From Toxoplasma gondii ME49 (Eukaryota > Apicomplexa > Conoidasida > Eucoccidiorida > Sarcocystidae), in the NCBI RefSeq assembly GCF_000006565.2, contig NC_031480.1:2361975-2425974 (forward strand): DNA of 64,000 nucleotides, written 5' to 3'. This document shows, in pieces, positions 34,590-45,000 of the stretch (positions within the stretch are counted from its first letter, which is position 1; each line of letters opens with the position of its first letter). The notes beneath the pieces are model-generated. The model was not told the origin of the DNA, did no database searches, and was given only the letters and a program-made list of their open reading frames with translations. The position numbers and the translations under genes are program-made.

Positions 34590-37500
34590 ATGGGAGGAAC
34601 GCGAGGTCGGCGACCTGCGAGAGGCAGAAGAGCCGAGAACGTCCCTTCGTCTCCCAAGAGTCTGGCTTCTGGGGTCGCGGCGTCTCTCTCATGCTCCGCG
34701 CGGCGCCTCGGCAAGTCCGAGGATACGAAGAGTGGCGGAGAGAAGAAGGGCCAGACAGCGAACAGCCGAGGTGAGACTCCAGAGACAACGACAGGGTGCG
34801 CAGACCTCGGTACGATCGAGGCGTCGTCGAAGAGGCGACGACCTGCAGAGAAGGGCAAACCTTTGCCTCTTCCGCCTCCTGTTGCCTGCGCGCCAACCGT
34901 GGCGACCGCGTCTCCTCAAGGGACACCGAAGAGCACTGAGGATCTGTCCGCAGCGTCTCCTCTCGCGTTCTCCAATTCTGCTTGTCCCTCGGCCCCTCGG
35001 CCCTCCGTCGAGCCGCGCCCGCCGGCCCGGGACCTGCGCGAAGGGGACAGTGTGGGGCGCGCGGAGACACATGTCTCCTCGCCGGGGCATTGTGCAGGGC
35101 CGGCGTCGCTCCCGTTCTCTTTTTCCTTCTCCTTTACCCCGCGACAGCGCCTGCCGGCGGTCGATCCGCCTCTGAAGGCCGCGAATCTCCAGCTGCCCGA
35201 CGACGGTGGCATCTCGAGTGTGGGGTTTGAGCCGGCGGCCTTCTTGGGCGTTTTCCAGAACGACGTGCGCGGTCACTTCCCGCCGCTCGACTCGCGGCCA
35301 AGTCTGCAGGAGACAGCCTCCCAGAGACCCTCGACGCTCGCCCGGTCCGTCGGCGCCGAGCCGAACTATCTCCGACCGCGTCTCCTGCGCCCCCTGCGAC
35401 TCCACGGCGTCCAGGCGCCCGCCGCGGATGCGGGGGCCTCGCCTCCAGAGACAGGCCAGTTCCGCGCGCTGGGGGACGCCCTGGCAGCCGAGCAGCCGCG
35501 CCCGGGTGCTGAGGCCGAGGGGCTGCTCGGACGCGAACTCGCCGCAGACGTGGACGGAGACGTTGGCCTCCTCGAAGGCGGCGACGGCGGCCGCAAGGGC
35601 CGAGACGAAGCCGGCGCCTCCAGCCGGCGCGTCGGCTTCGCGCGACTCCGAACCTTCGACAAAACGAACCAGGTGAGGACGGAGCGTGAGTTCTCTGGCG
35701 AGCCAGGGGATTTGCAGAGGCAGCTCTGCGCCAGAGTTGAGACGAAGAACGACCTTTGAATGCTGAGTTTCAACGGCTCGCGACCACCCGTTTGGTCCGA
35801 TGTTTGCTCTTCACGCAACGTAGTCACTGCGAAGGCGTCTTGTGGGAGTTCGGAGCTCCCAATTCCTCAACTTACAGTGACGAGTTCCTCTGTAGGTGCA
35901 ATCCACTCAAGCCTATGTTATGTCCATCTGTCCATGTTAGACGATTCTCGGTTTCATTCGTGAGATGCCTCACACCTCAGTCATCTTCTCGTTTTTCTTT
36001 CGTTGAGGTTCTCGTCCTTCCCGCCCCGTTTCGCGCTTCAGACGGGGTTTAAACCAAGCTGCCGTGCTTGGTAGGAACCGGTTTGACCCTCGAGGTTCTT
36101 CTTGTTTGTTGTGTGCCTCTCTTCCACTCTCTCGCGCGGCTCTCGAGAGCTCTTTGCCCCGTCTCCCGTCCGTTATCTTCTGCCGGCATTTCCGACCTCC
36201 GGATTTCTCTCTGCTCTGTCTCCAGGTCTTCCAACTGTCGGCGGAGGAGGAGGCGAGTCTCCTGCGTCTCGCCGAAGAGCAGCACGAGCGGCTGTTCGCA
36301 GACGAGGGCAAGCGCCGCTGGCTCAAGCAGTGGGTGGAGCCCGCGCAGGCGGGTGTCTCCGGGGCCGCGGCCCTGTCTCCCTTAGGGCGCGCGCGGCAGA
36401 CGTTCCTCATCTCGCCCAGCCCGGCGTGGGGAGCGCCCCTCCCTGCGCTCGCTGAGGAACTGACGAAGAAAAAGTTGCCTCTTCCTGTCGCCTCGAAAGC
36501 TGTTCGCCGCCTCACGCCTCTCCCCGCCTCCCTCGTCTCCTCGACGCCGGAGGCGAAGCTCACGGAACCTCGCGACGGCGCCCAGCCAGACGCGCAGAGG
36601 GCAGCACGGTACTCCGACAGGTTGCCCGCAGAGAAGGCTGAGGTGGACGCCGGCGCGAGTACAGCTGGAGGCCCCGAGAGTCCAGCAGCCTATGGGCTTC
36701 AGCCCAGCGCAGACGCCGGGGCAGAGCCAGTGCGCGGAAGGCCGCGGCGGGTCGTCATTCCCAGGGGCGCGTTCAAGAGTGTAAGTTAGGTCGGAGAAAG
36801 AAATTGCACATGCTTTCCACTACGGAGGTGGAAAGGAGCACAGCCGCCACACGAGAGGACACAGCGCGCGCGTCGTTTCTCTTTTTTCAGAGGGATTCCA
36901 GGCTGCCACCGCTTCCCGCCACTTGGTAATGCGTATGCTTGTCGCTGGGACGACTTTAGACTGACGCCTGTCTCTCTTCTGCTCCCACTTTGCTGAGTCT
37001 CTTGTTGTCGTTCTTAGACGACCGCGCGTCTTTCTCTCCATCCCCCCTCACTTTGCTAAGTCGCTTTTTCACTCTCTCTCGCATTGCCGCGGTTCCCGAT
37101 TTCTTTCTTGTGTATATAGCACGACGCTGTGCGTCGAGGAGAAGCTCCTGTTTGTCTCCGCTTTCTTGCTGGTTCCCATGCGTCGGCTTCGCCTGAGACT
37201 GCTAAGGGCCTCACGTCTTCTTCTGTCCCTGATGCGGCCTCTGGTACTTCGGAGACAGACCCCACACGCGCCCCTGCCTCAGCTCCGACTATCTCCGGCG
37301 TCTCCACTGTCTCCCCTCCTGCGGGCTCCGACCCTGTGCGCCCCGTGGCGCGGCCACTGTCTCCCGCGGTCTCCGCAGCCGCTGCCTCTCTTGCGCCCTC
37401 TGTCCCCTCCGTTCCGCGCGGCGAGACACCCGAGAAGGCCCGCGTCCCCGCGGGCGCCGCGGACGCGGTCGTCGAGGCGGATGCTTCGCCTGACCCCACG

Positions 37501-40500
37501 CGCGGAGGCGCGCGCCACGGCGCCCTCCAGGTGGGGGCTGAGCTCGAAGTGGAGAAGGAAGACGACGAAACGAAGGAACGAAACCTGTTGATCTTCTTGT
37601 GTAGTTTAGAGCAAGCCATCTGTCAGTGGGCAGCAACTGCGACGCTCTGTCACCACTCGCTCTTTTCTGAGGAAGAGAGCGCGAGACGCCCTTCGGCGGT
37701 GGTGACAGGCCGCGGCGGAGACCAACGAGGCGCTCGCGAGGAGACACGCGGCGCGACAGCGCGTCTGGCGGCAGCTGCGGACAGGAAGCTGCATGCAGTC
37801 TGTTCGCGGAAAATCCTGGACGACGCGCATGCCTTCTCGCCTCTCCTCGCTTCCTCCTTGGCCTCGGCGTCCTCTTCGCAGCCTTCAAAAGACGACATCT
37901 CCTCTTTCTGGCGCGCCTTGCTTCCTGTGAAACCACCAGACATGCCGCTGGAAGAATTCGTTGTGTAAGCGAGCAACTCGAAGCCGTGTGGTTGCCGAAC
38001 CTTTCTGCGGTTCGCCTCTCGAGTCGGTTCTGTCGCTCGGATTTGCGCAACCGCCCCCTCCGATACAGGCGATCCTGGAGACACACCGGAAGCGCCTTCC
38101 CTCTCCGCTCTCGAATCGTCTTCCTGTCGCTGCTGTCCGTGGTGTATGTACGCGTCACGCGCCAGCTGCAGAGCGAGACGCCACAGCTGGGTTTTCTGTG
38201 TGTTCCGTAAACGCCGTTTGCACTCATTCGTTCTGGTCTCGGTTGTTGCCTTTCCTCATTCGTCATGGATGCTCGCTCGCTGGCTCTGCGGCGCGGCGCC
38301 GCTCTTCGTCTCAAGTCCCGCGAAGTTTTTTCTTTTCTCTTCGCAGGTGGTGCCAGCGACCCCTTGGCATGAATGTGTCGGAGTACCTCCGGTGAGCAGA
38401 AGGGCGAGGTGAAATGGAGAGAGATGCTCGACAGATTTCAGTTTTGTCTCGAGTTTCTTTTGTGCCGGAGACAAAGGTTTTCGTGCTTAACTTCCTCTTT
38501 CAACGCCTTGCTGGATACCACCCTTCTCCGCCACCCCGATAAAGCACTCGGAAAATGAAACGTACTTCTCTAGGCAAGCTTTCGTCTCTTCCAGTTTTGT
38601 GCCATCGACTGTCTCTCTTCGTCGTAAGTCACTCTCCACCCTTCTCCGAGTTCAGTCTTTGTGGCGATTTTTCTTCCCCGTTGCACTTTGTACTTTTCTC
38701 TCTCTCGTGCTTTGTCTCTCCGGCGTTTGCCGTCGTTCCTCTTCAGAGGGCGCGTTCTGATGCTGCGGTGTTGCCCGCGTGTCTGTGTTTTCTGGAGCGT
38801 CGCGTTCCTCTGGCGCGTTGTCAGACTGTTTGAGTTTACTTTTTCGTGATTTCGTTTCCTTCGTTCCAATGTCTATCCAGGCTGCGAGTTCTGTGTAGGC
38901 TCTTTCATTCTTAGCTTTCCTGATTCTCTGACCTCTTTCTTAGTCGCTGATTCCTCCGGTGTCGCGTTGCTTTCTTCTCTTCGCCTTTGTTCACATCCGC
39001 TGCGCTCAGGATTTTGTCGGGGCACGAGGCCCTCGAGTGTCTCCCATCGACCACACAGTCTCCAGAGGCCCTCGAGTGTCTCCCATCGACCCCACAGTCT
39101 CCAGAGGCCCACGAGTGTCCCCCACCGACCCCACAGTCTCCAGAGGCCCTCGAGAAGGCAGCCATGTCGATGTGTCCCGAAGAGAAGGAGCGCGACCCTC
39201 GTTCGCAGGAGAAACGCGGGAGACGCCCGCGGCTCTCTCTTACATCCCCAACCGGCACTTCGTCGCTCTCTTTGCCCTGTTCTTTTTCAGCTGGTGCTGC
39301 GACTGAAAAGTCGCGAAGAAGCGACGCCTCTTCTCTCAGACGTTCTTCGACCTCTGCGTCGCTCTCATCTTCTCCCAGCTCTCCCTCCTCATCTTCTGCT
39401 CCTATTGCTTCTTCAGCAGACTCCCCTGCAGGACCCGTTTCTTCCTCTACGTCGCCTTCGTCTTGTTCTCCTTCGTCTGCTTGTTCTCCTTCTTGTTCTC
39501 TCTCGTCTGTTTCCACGGCATGTGTATGGCAGCACCTGTACCGATGGTCAGAGGCGAATGCCGCGGACTTGGGCGCCGTCCTTGATGGCTACGTCGACTT
39601 CGACGAAGAGCGGCGACGCGCGCTGAAGAAACAGAGACACCTCCAGAGACAGTTCGCCATCTACAGCAAACTCTGCTCGACGGTGCGTCGTCTTCGAAGC
39701 GGGCGACGGGAGCCCGGCGTGGAAAAGAGGCTGTGGGGTAGCACAGGAAGAGACTCCGAAGGTCGACGCGGAGCGACGAAAGCAGAGCGGCAAGAACGCA
39801 GGAAAGAACAGAGACAGACAGGGAGAGCAAAGGATCCAAGGGACGGAGGGAAGGCATGCACGCATGCATGAAACGCGCGTCCTGCACAGCCTCGGCGTTT
39901 CTGTCAGAGTGCCTTGTCTCTGTGTGTTGCCCCTCTTCTCTGTTTTCAGATGCGGCGAAACTTTGCGACTTTGCTGCCCCGGCAGCTGCGCACAATTCGA
40001 GCGGGGATGTTTTTCACGATTTCTCAGAGTGCCCTTTCTCACGGTCGATTGTTGAACCTCGTCTCGTGGCAACCGCCAGAGTCCCCCGCCCTTCCCTTTG
40101 CGTCTCTGTTCCTCTCTCCATCTTCTTCTCTGTGTTCGTCGTCCTGTGCTTCCTCGGTGGGTGTGCCATCCTCCTCCGAAGAGAGGCCATTGAAGACGAA
40201 CGCATGCAGTCTGCCAGTGGCCTCGCCTCGCGGCATGTCTGCTCCCACTGTCTCCACATCTCTCCTTCCGCCTGTCGCAGAAGGTGGATTTCCGGCGAAC
40301 GCAAAGGCGCCGGAGAGAGCGACGGAGCGAGCGGACAAACACGAGGAAGGCGAAGCGCGCGCCGCTCGGTCAGGCACCCGAATTCTGCGACAAAGAGGCC
40401 TCGTCGCAGCTGAGTATTTCGCGGATCGGGAAGGCCTTCTTCGGGACCTCGTCGCCTCCTTCCCGGGGCGCTCCAACGCCCAAGGGGATCGCGGCGGCGT

Positions 40501-42034
40501 CTCCGGAGGGCCGACGGGCGAGGCCGAGGCCGAGGCCGAGGCGGGGGATCCAGAGGAGACAACAGGGTGCGTCGAAGCGACGGGGAAGAACCGAGCTGCT
40601 CATGCAGGTTTTCGAGTCGGAGAAAACACTCACACTGGTAAAGCTTTCTACTACCTACGAGCCGTCGACGCACTCGAGAAACGCTTCGAGGACATGCACG
40701 GCGTCGCCCAGAGACAACGCGACCGCCTACAAGCTGTCGCCGAGTTCGGACTCTTCCCCCCCGCTCCAGAAGGTGAGCGAAAGAAAAACGCAGTCGACAG
40801 AGACGGAGAGGAGCGAGAGCGACGAAGGCAGAGGGAGAGGCAAGGGGAGAGGGGAGAGGTGAGGAAGAGGGGGCAGAGAAAAGCAGAGAGGGCAACGAAC
40901 GAGACGCGGAAAGATGTGTGGAACAGGAGCGAGGACGCAAGACGATCAAGGGTGAGAAGTGAAGACGAAGCGAAGAGAGGCAGAGAGCACAGAGACGGGG
41001 GCGGAGAGTGACATCACGACGCGACTGGCCGGAGAGAGGAGACAGGAGATGGAAATGACGGAGACAAGGAGGGTATGCAGAACGAGAGAAGAAAGCAACG
41101 AAGGAGAACGAAGACAACTCAGTGTGAACGGTTGACATTTTGGCGTTGTGGCTTTCACTTGTGTCGCGTTTGTCTTCCTTCCGAAGGCCCAGTGCTCTTT
41201 TCATGTTGAAACTTGTTTCGCCTTTGTAGATCCTGAGTTTCTACGTGTAACGCTAACCGACTGTCTCTGTTTCGTCAGAAATCCCCCGCGGCTGTCAAGT
41301 CTGGAGATGTCTCAACCTTACTTACGCGACCGTCCTCTGGCTTCTCTTCCATGGCGCCTCAGCTTCTCTGTTGGTGATGCGAGTCTCTCGCCTTCGGCCC
41401 CACCCGGATCTGCAGGTGTGCCTCCACAGTCTTCAAGTGGAGAACGCAGTTTTCTCTGTGCGTCGCCAGCTCGCCTCTTCTCCCTCCTCTCTTGCTCCAT
41501 CTCCTTCTCGCCTTTCTTCTGTGCTTCCTCTCTCTCCACACTCTTCTTCTCGGCGAGAGGACCAGGCAGCAGAGCGAGACGGTGGGGACAGACGAGACGT
41601 CTTGGCGACGGAGACAGGAGACAGGAGAGACACTCTCGGGGAGAAAGAGAGACAGCTCGTCTCAGAGCTCGTGGGCCGGGCGTTGGCAACAGCCCGGCGC
41701 TTGGCGGGAGAGGAGGAAGGAAGCGAGACAAAGCGAGAAGGAAGAGAAGAAGAGAGAGAAGAAGAAGGACTTCCGGCAGTCCAAAGACCTGGCAGTCTCA
41801 TCGCCGCGAAAGACGCATACCTCGCCGGTGATCACTTGGTTGAAATCGCCCCTCACCTCGAAGGCAAGCGCCGAGACACATCACTCGAGACAAGCGACCG
41901 TGGGCTTCTCTTTCTGCACGCCCATCTCTCAAGCTTTTTCCACACTCATATATAAATGTAGAGTCTATATACCTATAAATAGATATAGATATTTAGATAG
42001 ATAGACATATTTAAATATATACATATATATACAC

Positions 42035-42069
<35 letters not shown>

Positions 42070-45000
42070 TGAGCCAAAAGGATAGACGTACGCATATATA
42101 TATATATATAAATATACGTCTATACGGGACAAAGGTATCTAGGTCTCCATGAACGTATAATATATATATACATATATATATATACATATATATATATATA
42201 GGAATATGGGGTAAACACATACACATTGTTCTCATATGTGAAAGTGGGGGGGAAGTACTCTAGACGTCGAGTCAGTTACTGAAGGGCTTGAGTTTCAGAG
42301 TTTCAGTCCTGGAATGCTGTGAACTGAGTACGAATTCAAAAGAGGCAGTTGTGGGGGTACGCGATTGATGTCTAGCCTGCTGGTCGAGAGGTCGGTTGAG
42401 ATTCACACTGCACCGCAGAGTGACCAAGAGAGGCAGCCGCCTCTGTGCATGCGTTCCTAGAGTCGCGCGGCAGGCTCGCGTCCCTCCCTCCAGTCTCGTC
42501 TTCGCCTTTTGTCTTCGAGTTTCCACAGACGTCTCGCTGACTCAACACCTGGAGAAGCACGGTGTTTACAAAGGCGAACGCGACGTGCAGCGCGTCCGGC
42601 AAATCATCTTTCTGCTCATCAGGTAAGGTCCACTCGAGATGTTCGTCTCCTCCCATGTCTCTTCGTTTCTCTTGAAATCACTTGTGGGCGCTCTGGCACC
42701 GCCGTCTGAGGAGTGTCGACTTTCGAAGGCCAGTCTCGACGACAGACTCCGTTTCCTCTTTGAGTTTGGGTTCAGAGCCCCTCGGCCACAGTCGCCTTTG
42801 CGCCGCTCTGCCAACCTTCCCTGGCTACTGAACGAGCAGTCAGGCAGTCTTCGTTTGCATGCAATCTCTCCGTTTGCGGTCGTTTCTCACCGCAACGTCT
42901 CGGTGTGTTGTCTCTCTGCAGGCTGCTGGAAGAGGCCCCAGACCATTCGGTTCTTTTGGTGAGTTCCTGGAGACGCGAAGGGGGGGGGGCGACGCGCAGA
43001 CAACAGGGATCGCGGCAGCATCGCTCTGAGAACATGACACACTCTAGGATTGACCGTGTTTGCGTAGCCAGGCGGAGACTGAGGCGAGTTCGTAACTTGT
43101 GCCAAGGTGAAATGCGTTCTCTGTTGAATCAAACATCCCCCTATCTGGCGTTTTGCGTCTGTCACTTGGGGGGCGCCAGCGCGGGCGTTTCATGTCTTTT
43201 CTTCATCTCTCTGGTCTCCTTCGTCGCTCACTCCTTTTGAGAAACTCGCGGGATATCCTTGCAGTGTCGCTTGCGTCCTTCTCTCTTGGTCTCTCGCGGT
43301 GGTAGTGCTGCCTTGTCGCTGGTCTCTCTCTGCGCTTCTGTCTCTCCCGCCGGCTGCGTTCGGGTGCTCGTTTTCTTCCTCCTTCTTTTCCACTGCAGTC
43401 TCCGTCTTTCTCCCCTTTCTGGAGATGGAGACGCGGGTCTCGAGCAGTCACGCTGGTGTCTGGGGACTCGCTGTTGGTGCAAGTCGCATCGGCAGTCCAC
43501 CATCTTTCGAGAGCTCGTACACAAACGCTGTGGAGTCGCCTCAGTGCGCGGGATGCTGAAACGCAACGCGTTTCGCTGTGTTTAGCAGTACAGTGCAGTG
43601 TGCAGCAATCGCAAGGAACAAGGGAGTTCGCGATCCTTCGTCCATTCGTTTTTGTCCGCGCCTCGCGCTCGCGCCTCCCGTCTGAATGCGCTTGCAGCCC
43701 GTCAAGACCTCCCGGGTGTATCTACGCCAGCGCCGCCTCGTGCTCTACATCGGCGTGCCAGCCTCCGCCGCATGCATTCCCCTCTCGGCGTTGCTGAGCT
43801 GTAGGTCAGTTGCTTCTGCGCCGCCCGAGTCGAGGAGAGAGAAGTCGGAGACAGCGCAGGGAGCAGACGAGAACGCGACGGCGCGGGAGGCGAACAGAGT
43901 GCTTGCGAAACAAATCGAAGGAGCGAAACAAGAGGAACTCGAATACGTTCTCTCTCGCGACTTCGGCGTCTCAGTGTTAGACGCCATGAGACAGCCTACC
44001 GTCGCCTCTGTCCTTGGATGGACGGAGCCTCTCGACAGGTGAGACGAAGACGCGAGAGACCAGAGAAAGCGAAATCAGAGAGACTGAAGATATTTCCTTT
44101 TCGTCGGAAGTCTCGGAGAAGAGAGACTTCTCTCTGTTTGTCTTCACACGCATCCATCTTACCGGATTGTGTTCCCTGGTCTCTTCCAGCTTCGTTTGTC
44201 ATTGTTCCTCTCTCTCCGTTTCTCTCCATTTCTCTTCGTCTCTCTCTACTTCTCTCTGGGTCTGTGTGTGTCTGTGCCTCTCCTCTCTTTCCTTCTGCGT
44301 CTTCGTCGGCCATCGCTTTGTTTCCCTGGCGTCTCTTCTAAGCGGCGCGGATGTCCATGCGTTCTCTTCAGTGGCGTTCAGGGAGAGGCAGTTGCTCCAT
44401 TTCCTGCATGCCTTGCGTGGGCAGTTAAGCTGTAGAAGAGTCGAGAGTTCTCCTCTTTTACTCGCTCGGCGCAAAATGCGATCTGCCAGTTCCTGACCTG
44501 GTCACGGGCCAGCCTGTGTGGAAGCGCTGTTGTGGACGCGCGGAGAGAACTTTTTTTTGCGAGAATCAGATTCCTCAAGCGACACACATGAACCCAATGC
44601 AGCGAATGATTGGCCTGCATGCAACATTGAATGCTTTTCGCTGCCCACTTGCTCGTCTCTCCCGAATTGCGCGCGCATGCATGCCTCTGTCGATCGGTGT
44701 TTCCTTGCAGTAGGCTACCGCCGGAATGCTTTCCTTGTGACCGCCTCTCTCTCACGCCTTCCTCTGAGCGAGCGAGTGGGGACAGCCCTCGAGTTTCCTC
44801 TTCATCTTTCCTTCCGCTCTATCCAACAAAGCCAGTCGATGTCTCTAAAGTACGTCTCCAATCTACCCGAAGGCAGCCTACACAAATGCACACAGCTGTA
44901 GCTGTTTGTGTATGTGTGGAGGCGAATTGCAAAACTTCTGTTTATCTATTTGCCATTCAAACGAAGCACTGAGGAAGCTGATTTCCATGGTCTTTACCGA

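Noticed and set aside
33494..34858. 454-codon open frame on the minus strand
   Set aside because: It lies over the pyrimidine-rich leader and the start of the plus-strand 34.6 kb gene. Its Arg/Glu/Lys-rich translation is the complement of CTTCTC repeats and it has no domain.
37289..38314. 341-codon minus-strand frame
   Set aside because: Antisense to exon 3 of the 34.6 kb gene and crosses its splice donor; no coding signals of its own.
40014..41204. 396-codon minus-strand frame
   Set aside because: Antisense to exon 6 and the following intron; Arg/Ser/Leu-rich shadow.
44382..44496. Extra exon ERQLLHFLHALRG in the 34.6 kb gene
   Set aside because: It can be joined in phase to exon 11, but it runs into a stop and would cut off the kinase C-lobe. 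Direct joining of 44,038 to 44,711 gives the expected DFG-to-PPE order.
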